Assembly (NCBI GenBank): GCA_020630065.1
Contig: JAHDCC010000013.1
Coordinates: 12,728 to 76,727 of the forward strand
DNA: 64,000 nt
From: Acidimicrobiales bacterium
Lineage (GTDB): Bacteria > Actinomycetota > Acidimicrobiia > Acidimicrobiales > SZUA-35
Reading direction: 5' to 3'
The notes below the pieces were generated by a model that was not told the origin of the DNA, did not search any database, and saw nothing but the letters and a program-made list of their open reading frames with translations. The position numbers and the translations under genes are program-made. Positions 1 to 8,817 of the stretch are shown here, in pieces (within the stretch, counting starts at the first letter, position 1; the number at the start of each line of letters is the position of its first letter).

Positions 1-154
1 TGGTGGTTGGGCTGGTGGTGGTTGTTGGGCTGGTGGTGGTTGTTGGGCTGGTGGTGGTGGTTGGGCTGGTGGTGGTTGTTGGGCTGGTGGTGGTGGTTGG
101 GCTGGTGGTGGTGGTTGGGCTGGTGGTGGTGGTTGGGCTGGTGGTGGTTGTTGG
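1..154 (-). repeat. 18-bp tandem minisatellite encoding PTTTTS repeats
   Basis: Eight full 18-bp units occupy 11-154, with a partial unit at 1-10 that continues past the window edge. Read on the minus strand each unit encodes Pro-Thr-Thr-Thr-Thr-Ser. Units differ only by a synonymous ACA/ACC change in one Thr codon, which suggests the protein repeat is maintained while copy number can slip. Confidence 0.9.
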
Positions 155-1597
155 TTTAGCTGCGGTAGTTGGTGAAGAGGTCACAGGGGAGTCAGGAGAA
201 GCCGCGTCATCAGAACGTTTCACAGTAGAAGCGGGCGCCTTGGCCGTCTCAACAACCGTATCCGACGTCGACGTTGGCCTCGTCGTCGTTGGCGTCGTAG
301 TTGGAGGCGAAGTTGTGGTGCTGGGTGACGTTGTGGTCGGGCGAGACACAGTCGGGTTTGCGCGTGGTTGAGCCGGAGAAGTTGGCCGACTCGGCGACGG
401 AACAACCTGTGGCAGTTCGACCGTTGAAGATGTACTAGGTGGTTCTTCAACTCCGAGATTCGGAAGTGGCTGAGCCATGTTTCGGTCGTCTGTATACCCC
501 AACGAATCGGGCAGTTCAGGCGGGACGAAACCAAACGTCGAAACAACGGCGATAGACGTCGCCGCCGCCGTAGCTGGAAATACCTGCACCTTCGATAATG
601 CGCCAAACAATTCAACAATCCATGCCAAAGGCCCGAACTGCCAGCGACGTGGGATCGACACATGAAGAAACGCTCTGACGATAGTTGGATCAAAATGGGT
701 CCCAGAGCAACGAATTAGCTCCTTACGTGCCTCAGAATCTGGGCTCGCTTTCTTATACGAACGCACCGAAGTCATTACGTCATAGGCATCAGCAGCAGCC
801 ACAATCCGTCCGGCCAACGAAATATCAGTCCCCGCCAAACCGACCGGATAACCTGACCCGTCAAACTTCTCATGGTGCTGAGACGCAGCCAATCTCCAAT
901 CGCCGAGCCAGTCGCTGAGTTCATCCATAATCTCGGTACTGTCCGCTGGATGCTTCTGCATCAGTTTGTATTCCTCGGCGTCCAACGCTCCCTTCTTGTT
1001 CAGAATCTCCGAGGGAACATGAATCTTTCCAACATCGTGCAGTAACGCACCCCACGCCAATTTATTGCGATCAGAATCGCTCAAACCCAGTTCGGCACCA
1101 ATCACATCGGCATATGCCCGAACCCGCTCGGCATGGCCACGAGTAAGACGGTCGTGCTTCGCCAGTCCCATCAATAGTGATGCCGCATGATATGAAGCAG
1201 GAGAAGCCTCCTCGTGTCGAAGTAGCTTGTGGACCGTCTGGGATCGGAGAGCCAACGAGACACGAGACGGAGCCACACCAGGGAAGGCCAAACTCAAGTT
1301 GAACAACATCGCCATCGGCAACAGACGCCGCGTTATTCGCTCGGTCGAGATAGACACAATACAGGCCACGATGATCGCCTGCAGAAACCACAACACACAC
1401 GACGCTGTGAACGCCAACGGGTACGCGTCGCCCAAAAATACGGGTGAGATAAGTCGAATCGCAACCCAGGTCATGATGACGGGAGCAATGATCACAAAGA
1501 CCCGAATCAAAAAGCTGATCTTGGGCGAAGCGGACCAACGGTTCGATTCTGGGTCGACCTCCGACGTAGGTCGACTAGATGTACCAGAGGCCCTCAT
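1..1597 (-). CDS. HD-GYP domain membrane protein with Thr/Pro-rich repeat tail (3' end outside window)
   Basis: The frame stays open from an ATG at 1597, which follows an in-frame TGA directly, to the window edge, giving 532 visible codons. Two hydrophobic segments lie near residues 30-90. An HD-GYP phosphohydrolase domain follows: HDVGK at residues 187-191, HHEKFDGSGYP starting at residue 241, then a DAYDVMT motif and GTHFDP. HD-GYP proteins typically cleave cyclic di-GMP, and the metal-binding H/D residues are present, so activity is plausible. After the domain comes a further hydrophobic stretch, then a long Ser/Thr/Pro-rich region that ends in PTTTTS hexapeptide repeats. The tail is probably extracytoplasmic or a flexible linker (inference). 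The C-terminus is not in the window. Other-frame ORFs over this gene are shadows. Confidence 0.9.
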   Translation of the reverse strand, partial: MRASGTSSRPTSEVDPESNRWSASPKISFLIRVFVIIAPVIMTWVAIRLISPVFLGDAYPLAFTASCVLWFLQAIIVACIVSISTERITRRLLPMAMLFNLSLAFPGVAPSRVSLALRSQTVHKLLRHEEASPASYHAASLLMGLAKHDRLTRGHAERVRAYADVIGAELGLSDSDRNKLAWGALLHDVGKIHVPSEILNKKGALDAEEYKLMQKHPADSTEIMDELSDWLGDWRLAASQHHEKFDGSGYPVGLAGTDISLAGRIVAAADAYDVMTSVRSYKKASPDSEARKELIRCSGTHFDPTIVRAFLHVSIPRRWQFGPLAWIVELFGALSKVQVFPATAAATSIAVVSTFGFVPPELPDSLGYTDDRNMAQPLPNLGVEEPPSTSSTVELPQVVPSPSRPTSPAQPRANPTVSRPTTTSPSTTTSPPTTTPTTTRPTSTSDTVVETAKAPASTVKRSDDAASPDSPVTSSPTTAAKPTTTTSPTTTTSPTTTTSPTTTTSPTTTTSPTTTTSPTTTTSPTTTTSPTT

Positions 1598-1705
1598 TCA
1601 TTAATCATCGGAAGATTTATCCCGAAACTCGAGCCGCAAACTTGCCCAACTAGCTCAGAACAGATAAGCCAAATGGACCAATCTCGAGTCGATGAATAGC
1701 CCTAA

Positions 1706-3028
1706 CTACCCATTGAAGAGTAATGCCAGCCCACCAACGCTATAAATCATCATCACAAACAGCATGGCATATTGACTTCTGATCGCTTCCAGACGGCCAA
1801 ATCGGCTGATCCCAATATCGTGAGCAACCATAACACCGGCCATATGGCCTATGACAATGCCGATAGTTTGAATCCAGGCTACAACACCCAAATCAACTAG
1901 GCCGAAATCGATAGTGCCTCCAGCAGCGCCAAAAATATTCATAGCAGGATTGCCAGCATCATCGACCGTCCCCAGCGGATTCGACAGAAGATACCAGAAT
2001 CTTTGTGTCTCATCGATTAGAAGCAGCGCATAGTGGGCCAGCAGATAACCCCAGACAATAGGCACCAGCGAAGGAGCAAAGACATTCATTGCCTCGCCCA
2101 CCGAAAGCCCAGTCACATTTGACGTAAATTTGGAACCGAGCCAATACAAGCCGTAGGCGATTGCCACAGTGATTAACAGCCCCACCACGGTTGGTGACAC
2201 CCCTGACCAACCGGTTTGTTGCCCTACTAGATCGATAAAGTCTTCACTTTCAGAAAACCCATCAAAGCTGGTGCCACCCAACGCTAACAGAATCAGCACG
2301 ACCGTCGCTGGCCGAACATCGACCTGGGACAAACCAGACAGTGGCATCCTGAGGCCAAGGCTTCCCGAATCAGTTCTAAACAGCGGAGACATAGCCCCGA
2401 TCAGCCGAAACAAAACCGCGAAACCCTCAGCGTTACGAAGCCACGATGCTCCGAAGGTCGCTAGTCCAACGATGGTTATCAACGTGTAGATGATCATCGC
2501 ATACGCCAAAACCCGAGGCGAACTGCCCGAAGGGTGGGCTAGCTCAAGAAAAAGAAACGCAAAGATCGTGGCGACAGCAAACCAATGGTGGGAAACCGCC
2601 TCGGCGTCATCGTTCGGGCGGACCTTCCTCACCAACAGGCCGATCGTTTCAAAGGGGCTGAGAATTCCCCAAATATTCCCAACAAACGCGGACAAGAACG
2701 GTACTGCTACCCACACCATGACATAAATAGTGACGGGGGTAATGTTTTGCAGGGCTTGATCTTCACCAAACAGGCCGGACATTATACAAACGACGAATAA
2801 GACGGTTGACGCCGTCCGGGCTATGGCGGAGAAGACTGGAATCAGCTTGCCGCCGCCGACGGAACGCCCGTCGGCGGCGGAAGCCAAAACTGGTCGTTTC
2901 CATAACACTGACAAACCCAGGAACGAAACCCCTAGCGCCGCTATTGCGGCCCAAGCCAGCTGCCATAGTGGCAACGGCAGAGCTGTCCTCGAGCCAATTC
3001 CGTGGGCAATGATGTTAGGAATATCCAT
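1706..3028 (-). CDS. polytopic membrane protein, resembles actinobacterial proteins labelled 'fenitrothion hydrolase'
   Basis: This 440-residue protein is almost entirely hydrophobic, with roughly ten to twelve membrane segments. Its start, with an AHGIG motif near residue 8 followed by a proline-rich LPLPLW stretch, matches my memory of a family of actinobacterial membrane proteins annotated 'fenitrothion hydrolase'. That label derives from one degradative enzyme and should not be taken as the function here. Two conserved-looking polar spots are HPSGSSPR near the middle and GHMAGVMVAHD near the end. The next gene downstream on the same strand ends 20 bp away and encodes a lipoprotein with His-rich and cupredoxin-like parts, so the pair may act together at the membrane, possibly on a metal (inference). 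Function is not established. Confidence 0.7.
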   Translation of the reverse strand: MDIPNIIAHGIGSRTALPLPLWQLAWAAIAALGVSFLGLSVLWKRPVLASAADGRSVGGGKLIPVFSAIARTASTVLFVVCIMSGLFGEDQALQNITPVTIYVMVWVAVPFLSAFVGNIWGILSPFETIGLLVRKVRPNDDAEAVSHHWFAVATIFAFLFLELAHPSGSSPRVLAYAMIIYTLITIVGLATFGASWLRNAEGFAVLFRLIGAMSPLFRTDSGSLGLRMPLSGLSQVDVRPATVVLILLALGGTSFDGFSESEDFIDLVGQQTGWSGVSPTVVGLLITVAIAYGLYWLGSKFTSNVTGLSVGEAMNVFAPSLVPIVWGYLLAHYALLLIDETQRFWYLLSNPLGTVDDAGNPAMNIFGAAGGTIDFGLVDLGVVAWIQTIGIVIGHMAGVMVAHDIGISRFGRLEAIRSQYAMLFVMMIYSVGGLALLFNG

Positions 3029-3048
3029 AATGTAGTTCGGCTAGCTAA

Positions 3049-4323
3049 CTAGCTAACCCGAAGGTTCGCCAGCAGCGTTCCTGATCCCTCCATCTCGACT
3101 TCAAGAGAACCCGGAATATCGGCAGTGAAGACGATCAACCCGTCAGCGTCTGGAGCGACGTCGACCAAAATATCATGCCCATGTAGGTGGACCTGGTCCG
3201 CCACGTCGCTGGTGGTTTGGATGCTGACAACGGCGCCGGTTTCGAGGTCGATAGCTCCGTCTACTACCTCTCCGTCGACCTTGGCTTCGATGTCACCATC
3301 GGAAACAGTGAATTCAATTGCCACTTCAGCATCTGTGGCCTTCAGTCCGTCCTCGACCGCTTCTGACCCAGAACTTTCGCCGTGTCCATGGCCATCTCCA
3401 TCTTTCATAGCGTCAGCAGTTGATTCGTCACCGTCGGAAGAATGCTCATCGTCTCCATGATGATGACCCTTCTCAGCCGCCTCGTCAGCAGAAACTGAAA
3501 CGCTCGTTGAGGCAGAAATCATTTCACCTTCGAGTGTGAGCGGAGCATGATCATTGCCACGTAGCTCAACCGAGATGTCATGCTCACCCTCGTCCAGGTT
3601 AGGAATATGCCACCACGAACCGTACAGGCGTGCAGCCTTGTCGCCATCAACCATCAAATGTAGATGGCCTTCTCCGTCGACTGGGTCACCACTTGCATTC
3701 TCGGCGCTTAATGCGAAGTTCTCAACTGGGGCGTGCACGTTCCAACCAGACTTGGGGTCCTTGACCACCATTACCTCAACCGATGGTATTGATTCGAAAC
3801 CGGCTACGTCGTAGCCCTCAGTGTCGGAATGGTTATGGCCAGAGTCGTCAGAGGTTTCCACGTCTATCGAAGCTGTAGCGACGATAGGTTCTCCGTCTAT
3901 CGTCCAGGCTGAATGGTCGTTTGAGCTGAGCTCGACCATGATCTCATGGGAGCCTGGATCTAGATTCAGGTGAAGTGATTCGTTATAGAAACGCATCGTG
4001 CGTTCGCCATCGACATAAAGATGGAAGTGGCCTTCCCCATCAACGGTTTCAGTGCTAGCGGCTTCGGGGCTGATAGTGAAGTCGGTAACTTCGACGGTCA
4101 GGTTTTGTCCTGCCTTGGCGTCTGGCTCGATTGAGACAGCAATTGTTGGAATAGGGAGTTCGCTAGTAACTTCTGTGCCTGACGATTCAGACGACTCTTG
4201 TTCGCTTGGTGTTGTATCCGCCGCAGATGTATCGGAGGTGGCGGTGGAAGATCCACACGCCGCAGCTATCAACGCGACCACAACTCCGGCCGCGATCTTG
4301 TGACCCAAAAAGGGGTAATTCAT
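3049..4323 (-). CDS. His-rich lipoprotein with two duplicated beta domains and a cupredoxin-like C-terminus
   Basis: A signal peptide ends in a lipobox with Cys23 (IAAAC), predicting a lipid-anchored exported protein of 424 residues. A Ser/Thr/Glu-rich linker follows. Two copies of a domain of about 100 residues come next, each carrying GEGHxHLxVDG, a hydrophobic strand pair and a S/G-NDH motif. They look like DUF4399-type domains. A His/Asp/Glu-rich linker with GHHHGDDEH and DGHGHGE follows, then a final domain with VHLHGHDI and an FTADIPG strand. That resembles cupredoxin-like domains, although a full copper site cannot be seen. The His richness suggests metal binding (inference). It is transcribed just upstream of the polytopic membrane protein at 1706-3028, with 20 bp between them. 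Confidence 0.75.
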   Translation of the reverse strand: MNYPFLGHKIAAGVVVALIAAACGSSTATSDTSAADTTPSEQESSESSGTEVTSELPIPTIAVSIEPDAKAGQNLTVEVTDFTISPEAASTETVDGEGHFHLYVDGERTMRFYNESLHLNLDPGSHEIMVELSSNDHSAWTIDGEPIVATASIDVETSDDSGHNHSDTEGYDVAGFESIPSVEVMVVKDPKSGWNVHAPVENFALSAENASGDPVDGEGHLHLMVDGDKAARLYGSWWHIPNLDEGEHDISVELRGNDHAPLTLEGEMISASTSVSVSADEAAEKGHHHGDDEHSSDGDESTADAMKDGDGHGHGESSGSEAVEDGLKATDAEVAIEFTVSDGDIEAKVDGEVVDGAIDLETGAVVSIQTTSDVADQVHLHGHDILVDVAPDADGLIVFTADIPGSLEVEMEGSGTLLANLRVS

Positions 4324-4410
4324 TGTCTAGTTCCTTTAGAAATTTGGTTTGTTACATGGCGATATTCCGCAGCGTGAACTGCGGCAACGCTAACTACAAG
4401 AAAGAGTTAG

Positions 4411-5025
4411 CTATACGAAATCAACACATCCAACAAACGGCGGGCCGCGGCTCCACTGAGACCACACCTGGTCAAGCCCACCAGCACCAAACGACCGTTC
4501 GGCTGGTGGGAGCGAAACAACAATCGAAGGCCAGCCAAGCAGTGGTTGACGGTCGAGAACTTTGACTGCCACGTCGGACACGGCTCGTAACACGTAGCTA
4601 TAGATGACCGTGATTGGAACCGTGGCCGCAAGACCAAGCCAGAATACGAGTTCGGTTGCCAGCTCGGTCGGAGCAATACCGTCGGCTACCCGTTCGGCCA
4701 GCTCCAGCGCGGTAAAGCTGGCCGCCATTGTCGCCCCGGTCCAGAACGGACTCGTGATGATGTGGTTCCGGGAGCGAAGACTGCGAAGGACGACACCGGT
4801 CATACCCACAACGGCAGCCAGCAGGCTCAGTTTCCAGACCAATCCAAGGTGGCCGTGAGAGATTTGAGAACCCTGTCCCAGTAAGGGGGCAACGGAATAT
4901 GCAGCCTGGTGAGCGGCCAATGTGCCAACCGCGCTAAGAAGAATTGAGTCGAGACGCGCCGCCCGAACACACCCACCGGCGTTTTGTCTAGGCCGTGGAA
5001 TTCGACATCGCAGGTTTCTAGTCAC
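4411..5025 (-). CDS. small multipass membrane protein of unknown function
   Basis: The ORF is 204 residues from a GTG at 5025. After a basic N-terminus it has about four hydrophobic segments, including one with LAAHQAAYS and a nearby HGHLGLVWK motif. The C-terminal 40 residues are polar. No family was recognised. It lies 87 bp upstream of the His-rich lipoprotein on the same strand, so it may belong to the same membrane cassette. The start is doubtful: the AGGAG sequence overlaps the GTG itself, and no ATG lies in frame nearby. Confidence 0.55.
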   Translation of the reverse strand: MTRNLRCRIPRPRQNAGGCVRAARLDSILLSAVGTLAAHQAAYSVAPLLGQGSQISHGHLGLVWKLSLLAAVVGMTGVVLRSLRSRNHIITSPFWTGATMAASFTALELAERVADGIAPTELATELVFWLGLAATVPITVIYSYVLRAVSDVAVKVLDRQPLLGWPSIVVSLPPAERSFGAGGLDQVWSQWSRGPPFVGCVDFV

Positions 5026-5070
5026 TCCTAGTTAATAGTAACGATGTGTTTCAACGTCGGGGCTAACCTG

Positions 5071-6051
5071 GTGAAAGTGTCAAACATTATCGAAGTGAAT
5101 GATGTCTCGCATCGATTCGGCGACGTGCGCGCCCTGCAGGGGCTTTCATTAGAGGTTAAGCAAGGTGAAGTCAGAGGTCTTCTCGGCCCAAACGGCGCTG
5201 GCAAGACAACCCTCGTACGTTTGCTGGCGACGCTGCTGCGGGTCCAAACCGGGTCGGCGAACATCGGTGGCTTTGACCTTACGACACAGGCCGGGATGGT
5301 CAGAAAGACGATTGGGCTCGCCGGTCAAGCCGCAGCAGTCGATGAGTTCCTAACCGGACGAGAGAACCTTGAGATCGTCGGGCGGCTCTATCAACTCGGA
5401 AAGAAAACAGCTAAACTTCGGGCCGATGAGACCCTGGAGCGCCTCGGACTGACCGAAGCTGCCGATCGAACGGTAAAGACCTACTCAGGTGGTATGCGTC
5501 GCCGGCTAGATCTAGGGGCGAGCCTGGTTGGGCATCCAAAAATTTTGTTGTTAGACGAACCAACGACTGGGCTAGATCCGCGAACTCGACAACAACTCTG
5601 GGACTTTCTACGTACCCTCCAAGACCAAGGAACAACCGTGTTACTGACAACTCAGTATCTCGAAGAAGCCGACGCTTTGGCCGACTCGATAACGGTTATA
5701 GACCGCGGCACCGTTATCGCCGAAGGAACCCCAGAATCGCTAAAGCAGCGGGTTGGCGGCGACTATCTGCTCGCAACTCCAGCCAATCAACAGGACTGTT
5801 CGCAGGTGGTTGACGTGCTCAGCCAGGTGGGGGAGTCACCGGCCAGGCTCAACGAACGCCTAGGTCAAGTATCGGTTCCGGTAACCGATCGGGTAGCAGC
5901 TTTAGTGGCTGTTAGTCAGCAGGTCGAAGAACACGGCATTGTTCTTGCTGATCTGGCGGTGCAACGCCCGACTCTTGACGACGTATTTCTCGCATTGACG
6001 GGGCAGCCCGAACCCGATTCGGTTTCGTCTCCGGGGCGGGTTGACCAATGA
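5071..6051 (+). CDS. ABC transporter ATP-binding protein, DrrA-like
   Basis: This is the ATPase of an ABC-2 exporter. Walker A GPNGAGKT is at about residues 39-46, the signature is YSGGMRRRLDL, and Walker B is ILLLDEPTTGLD. The C-terminal extension after the ATPase core is typical of the daunorubicin-resistance DrrA/YhbF-like subgroup. I chose GTG 5071 because it begins a few residues before the first beta strand (IIEVNDVSHRFG) and has a GGGG tract about 8 nt upstream. The longer ATG at 5044 would leave only 18 bp to the divergent gene. The stop overlaps the start of the permease gene by 4 bp, so the two are translationally coupled. Substrate unknown. Confidence 0.92.
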   Translation: MKVSNIIEVNDVSHRFGDVRALQGLSLEVKQGEVRGLLGPNGAGKTTLVRLLATLLRVQTGSANIGGFDLTTQAGMVRKTIGLAGQAAAVDEFLTGRENLEIVGRLYQLGKKTAKLRADETLERLGLTEAADRTVKTYSGGMRRRLDLGASLVGHPKILLLDEPTTGLDPRTRQQLWDFLRTLQDQGTTVLLTTQYLEEADALADSITVIDRGTVIAEGTPESLKQRVGGDYLLATPANQQDCSQVVDVLSQVGESPARLNERLGQVSVPVTDRVAALVAVSQQVEEHGIVLADLAVQRPTLDDVFLALTGQPEPDSVSSPGRVDQ

Positions 6052-6806
6052 TTCAACTATGGAACGACTCGATCACGATGACGGGCCGCAATATTCTACG
6101 GTTGCGACGAAACCCTCAGATCATCTTCTTTACCCTCATCCAGCCAGTATTCTTCGTGCTGATATTTAGCTTCGTATTTGGAGGAAGTATCGAAACTAAC
6201 ACGTCGGACTACGTCAACTTTCTGGTGCCAGGAGTATTAACGCAGACGTTGGCCTTTGCTGGTTCCAACACGGCGTTAGTTCTTGCCCAAGACTCGAACG
6301 AAGGTTCGACAGACCGATTTCTATCTCTGCCGATTAAGCGAACGTCGGTATTGATTGGCAGGACGTTAGCAGACACAACCAGATTTGTGCTTACATCAAT
6401 CGTTATTGTGGCAATGGGGGCAGTTGTTGGGTTTCGGCTCGGGAACGGGCTTCTGGCCGGAGTGGCCGCAATCTGCCTCGCAGTGCTGTTTGGTTTCACG
6501 TTTTCGTGGATTTACGTGACACTCGGGCTTTTGATCAAGAATGCTGAAGCGGTTCAGTCAGCCTCGTTTGTTCCGACACTACTCGTGACTTTTGCATCGT
6601 CAGCGTTTGCCCCGATCGACACTATGCCTACGTGGCTACAAGCGTTTGCCAAACGACAGCCAGTTACACAGGTGGTGGATACCATCAGAGGACTGACCGA
6701 ACCCGGTCTGCCAGTCGCACAGCCACTTATTTGGTCGCTGGTGTGGATGGCGGCGATTCTAGCTTTTTTTGTTCCTCTGAGCACATGGCTGTTCGGTCGT
6801 AATTAG
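6048..6806 (+). CDS. ABC-2 type transporter permease, DrrB-like
   Basis: This 252-residue protein has about six membrane segments and the ABC-2 permease layout: a basic cytoplasmic start, a first TM with IQPVFFVLIFSFVFGG, then a soluble loop and five more TMs. The stretch EGSTDRFLSLPIKRTSVLIGR is typical of DrrB-type permeases. ATG overlaps the upstream ATPase stop (ATGA). The two proteins should form a homodimer/homodimer exporter for a lipid, drug or envelope precursor, but the substrate cannot be told from sequence. Confidence 0.92.
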   Translation: MIQLWNDSITMTGRNILRLRRNPQIIFFTLIQPVFFVLIFSFVFGGSIETNTSDYVNFLVPGVLTQTLAFAGSNTALVLAQDSNEGSTDRFLSLPIKRTSVLIGRTLADTTRFVLTSIVIVAMGAVVGFRLGNGLLAGVAAICLAVLFGFTFSWIYVTLGLLIKNAEAVQSASFVPTLLVTFASSAFAPIDTMPTWLQAFAKRQPVTQVVDTIRGLTEPGLPVAQPLIWSLVWMAAILAFFVPLSTWLFGRN

Positions 6807-6929
6807 GTCGAATGCAAAGATGACCGTAATGTTCCTTTAGACCTGCTGAGACGGACCGATAAAAAGTGAGTGAAGGTATATGTTCCGAATTCGAACAGGT
6901 CTGGGCGACACCGCCGAGTAGGTTTACGC

Positions 6930-7046
6930 ATGAACTGCATGTCATGCGAGGTTGCTTGGACAGGATCGTCGAACTCCCAATGCTGGGTATGCGGTGATCC
7001 AGGCACCCCTGGTCCGCCGCCGTCAATTTACCCAACATTCGATTAG
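6930..7046 (+). CDS. 38-residue putative zinc-ribbon microprotein
   Basis: An ATG at 6930 opens a 38-codon frame that ends at TAG 7044-7046. The product has two CxxC knuckles, Cys3-x2-Cys6 and Cys18-x2-Cys21, the second within CWVCGDPG, followed by a Pro/Gly-rich tail. The four-cysteine spacing is that of a small zinc ribbon. A weak purine tract (GAGTAGG) precedes the ATG. The gap between the ABC permease and the SulP gene, 6807-7121, contains no other plausible gene. Coding status is inferred from the cysteine pattern alone. Confidence 0.5.
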   Translation: MNCMSCEVAWTGSSNSQCWVCGDPGTPGPPPSIYPTFD

Positions 7047-7121
7047 GCAACTCTCCTTCGACTATCTGGTCAGCTAGACACTAGCCTTGTCTCAGAGTTT
7101 CGATTCGTAGAGTACATATGG

Positions 7122-8750
7122 GTGGATATGTCTTCGAAGGCACAACAGACACAAGACACCGAGAGCGCTAGGTTGGCGCCGTTGGCTCGGATTGACTTTC
7201 CTAAACCTCAGCCTTCGGACGTTCTGGCTGGTCTCAGCGTTGCGCTTGTAGTTATACCTCAATCATTGGCTTACGCCCAGATCGCCGGAATGCCGTTGTA
7301 TGTCGGGCTATTTGCGGCTGCACTTCCCGCCCTAGTTTTTTCGCTGTTTGCGTCGTCCCCATATCTGCAGACGGGTCCGGTCGCGATGACCAGCCTTTTA
7401 ACCTTTGGCGCGCTCCATGCTGCGAACTATTCCGCCGGCGACCAGGACTATGTTGTCGCCGGTGCCTTGTTAGCGGTAATGGTAGGTGTAGTCCGGCTGC
7501 TTTGTGGGCTAGTGCGGTTCGGGTGGGTCGCATATCTCATTTCCGATCCGGTGATGATCGGGTTTACCTCCGGCGCTGCGGTGGTCATCATGGCTTCACA
7601 GTTCCCGAAATCGGTCGGAGCGTCGCCCTTTGTCCCCGACTTGGGTACGGTCGCGGCAGCTTTATGGACCCTCAGGAATCCAGGTGCATGGTCGTTGGCA
7701 GCGGTAGCCTTAGCGTTAATGACCGTCTTCATGATGGTTGGTGGACGTAAACTTCATCGACTGTTTCCCGGCGTGTTAGTTGCGGTATTTTTTGGTTGGG
7801 CCGCTACCCGATGGTTTGGGTACGAAGGTCCGACCGTTGGTAACCCAGTCCCGGGAGAGGGTCGAGTGGGGATTCCGGAGGGACTTCCGGCTTTGACAAT
7901 TGATCTTCCTTGGTCGGAGGCACCCGCTTTGCTAGTTGGGGCCATTGTTATAGCGTTTGTTGGCTTTGCCGAACCTTCAGCGATCGCTCGAGTTTTTGCC
8001 AATGAGGACAGAACCTCGTGGAACGCGAGTCGAGAACTGTTCAGTTCAGGACTTGCCAACATTACGTCCGGTATCTCCGGTGGTTACCCGGTTGGTGGTT
8101 CATTCTCTCGAAGCTCGGTGAATCGTCTGGCTGGGGCCCGGACGAGGTGGAGCGGCGGAATCACTGGTTTGGTTGTGCTCATTTTTCTCGGCTTTGCGTC
8201 CGTTTTGGAAGACCTGCCATTGGCGGTTCTTGGAGGAATCGTCCTGGCTGCTGTTTATCGTCTTATCAAACCCAAGGAGCTGTTGGCGCTTTGGTCGAGG
8301 GACCCCAAACAGGCGCTGCTGGCGTGGTTGACGTTTGTGGCGACAATAGCGATGACACCCGACGTTCAATGGGCGGTTGTTTTGGGGGTAGCTCTTTCGG
8401 TGGCCCTTCACTTTGGGCGCAGGTTTGATGTTGTTGCAGAAGAAACGGGCGGGACGCCAAAAACCTCTGACAGGTCGACGTTGCTGTTAAAGCCGGTTGG
8501 TCTGCTCTGGTTCATGTCACAAAACAATTTTGCTCGGCAGCTAAACGAACTAGCCGTCAACAGCTCTGCTGATCACGTCAACGTTGATCTCTCTGCGCTG
8601 GTGTCACTGGACTTGACGACGATCGAAACCATCTCGTCGTTGGCGGTGGACATCGCCCCAAGAACGGTTTCCGTTTCCGGGGGGCCGAACGGTTCAGACG
8701 CTAAAGTCGCCGACGCCATTAGCCGGGCTTTACAGGAACAAGCACTGTAG
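7122..8750 (+). CDS. SulP family anion permease with C-terminal STAS domain
   Basis: The 542-residue protein has the SulP signature near its start (VIPQSLAYAQIAGMPLYVGL) and the following TGPVAMTSLL stretch. About twelve to fourteen membrane segments cover residues 30-430. A C-terminal STAS domain follows, with VNVDLSALVSLDLTTIE as the central beta-alpha unit. SulP proteins carry sulfate, bicarbonate or other anions. The substrate is not decided by sequence. Starts at GTG 7122 and ATG 7128 are both possible and differ by two residues. No obvious partner gene (for example a carbonic anhydrase) is adjacent. Confidence 0.93.
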   Translation: MDMSSKAQQTQDTESARLAPLARIDFPKPQPSDVLAGLSVALVVIPQSLAYAQIAGMPLYVGLFAAALPALVFSLFASSPYLQTGPVAMTSLLTFGALHAANYSAGDQDYVVAGALLAVMVGVVRLLCGLVRFGWVAYLISDPVMIGFTSGAAVVIMASQFPKSVGASPFVPDLGTVAAALWTLRNPGAWSLAAVALALMTVFMMVGGRKLHRLFPGVLVAVFFGWAATRWFGYEGPTVGNPVPGEGRVGIPEGLPALTIDLPWSEAPALLVGAIVIAFVGFAEPSAIARVFANEDRTSWNASRELFSSGLANITSGISGGYPVGGSFSRSSVNRLAGARTRWSGGITGLVVLIFLGFASVLEDLPLAVLGGIVLAAVYRLIKPKELLALWSRDPKQALLAWLTFVATIAMTPDVQWAVVLGVALSVALHFGRRFDVVAEETGGTPKTSDRSTLLLKPVGLLWFMSQNNFARQLNELAVNSSADHVNVDLSALVSLDLTTIETISSLAVDIAPRTVSVSGGPNGSDAKVADAISRALQEQAL

Positions 8751-8817
8751 AGACTGGCTGCCGGTCTGATCTTGGCTGTGGTGTCTGACAGCGTGATTCG
8801 ACGGTAACCTTTCGGCC

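Noticed and set aside
3-371. Plus-strand ORF of VVVGL repeats
   Set aside because: It is the reverse strand of the PTTTTS minisatellite and the HD-GYP frame. It has no start signal or family.
220-1538. Minus-strand ORFs at 220-693 and 1071-1538
   Set aside because: They are other-frame shadows of the HD-GYP gene, whose frame holds the HDVGK, HHE and GTHFDP motifs.
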